A stretch of 5,489 nucleotides of DNA. Origin: an uncultured Eubacteriales bacterium. GTDB lineage: Bacteria > Bacillota_A > Clostridia > Christensenellales > Aristaeellaceae. The notes below the pieces were generated by a model that made no database searches, was not told the origin of the DNA, and was given only the letters and a program-made list of their open reading frames with translations. Every line of letters starts with the position of its first letter. Position 1 is the first letter of the stretch. The stretch covers positions 1-5,489 of the forward strand of contig CALVKX010000139.1 of the NCBI GenBank assembly GCA_944333375.1, in the 5' to 3' direction. Of the stretch, positions 5,407-5,489 are shown in pieces. The position numbers were made by a program, and so were the translations under genes.

Positions 5407-5489
5407 ATGGCGAAGGACACCGAAAAGAAGCAGGGCTTCGTGGAGCACATCACCCCGCGCGACGTGGATTTCTCCCAGTGGTATACCGA
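5407..5489 (+). CDS. proS: Prolyl-tRNA synthetase, N-terminal start (3' partial)
   Basis: Only the first 27 codons are inside the window. The peptide begins MAKDTEKKQGFVEHITP and continues RDVDFSQWYT, which matches the N-terminus I know from short-type (ProS type 3, archaeal/eukaryote-like) prolyl-tRNA synthetases of Clostridia, where the FVE-IT and DF-QWYT words are typical. The enzyme charges tRNA-Pro with proline in the cytoplasm using ATP. The start at 5407 has AAAGGA (5391-5396) ten bases upstream; ATG 5397 is in another frame. The gene lies directly behind a T-box leader, whose family controls aminoacyl-tRNA synthetase and amino-acid genes, so context and sequence agree. Whether the rest of the gene is intact cannot be seen. 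Confidence 0.88.
   Translation, partial: MAKDTEKKQGFVEHITPRDVDFSQWYT

Noticed and set aside
5028..5453. Open frames on both strands across the proS leader (minus 5028-5453 and 5188-5448, plus 5085-5297)
   Set aside because: The region is accounted for by the promoter and T-box structure; the peptides are Arg/Gly/Pro-rich and have no RBS.

Overview
The window looks like chromosomal DNA from a GC-rich member of the Clostridia (Bacillota), probably a gut or anaerobic lineage. The evidence is a T-box leader in front of an aminoacyl-tRNA synthetase gene, an ArlR/ArlS-type two-component pair, strong AGGAGG-type ribosome binding sites, a clostridial-type MATE transporter, and very high GC at third codon positions. 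No mobile element, CRISPR array, rRNA or tRNA gene was seen. The genus cannot be named from this sequence.

Layout from left to right: (1) the last 56 codons of an unrecognised plus-strand gene (1-171), followed by a short intrinsic terminator (177-204). (2) A two-component operon: an OmpR-family response regulator (240-920), then a membrane histidine kinase (913-2355) that overlaps it by 8 bases and is probably translationally coupled. (3) A CapA-family (PGA_cap) secreted metallophosphatase-like protein on the minus strand (2359-3360), convergent with the kinase and only 3 bases from it. (4) A 260-base AT-richer divergent spacer (3361-3620) with a well-formed sigma-70 type promoter and a strong RBS for the next gene. 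(5) A MATE-family multidrug/Na+ antiporter (3621-4976), closed by a strong hairpin terminator (4990-5029). (6) A 430-base non-coding stretch (4977-5406) filled by that terminator, a second good promoter (5066-5094) and a complete T-box riboswitch (about 5101-5376). (7) The first 27 codons of prolyl-tRNA synthetase, proS (5407 onward, running off the window).

Functionally the window is a set of separate transcription units. The two-component system senses an unknown envelope signal and controls unknown targets. The neighbouring CapA-like and MATE genes are envelope functions and could be targets, but nothing in the sequence proves it. proS is almost certainly controlled by uncharged tRNA-Pro through transcription antitermination. 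The T-box is the best-supported regulatory element: the UGGU bulge, antiterminator, competing terminator, Stem III, AG-bulge and distal-loop motifs can all be located. Only the specifier codon cannot be fixed by eye. I found no convincing undescribed system. The items most worth a second look are the GC-rich T-box, the kinase N-terminal extension, the 3-base convergent junction and the divergent control region.
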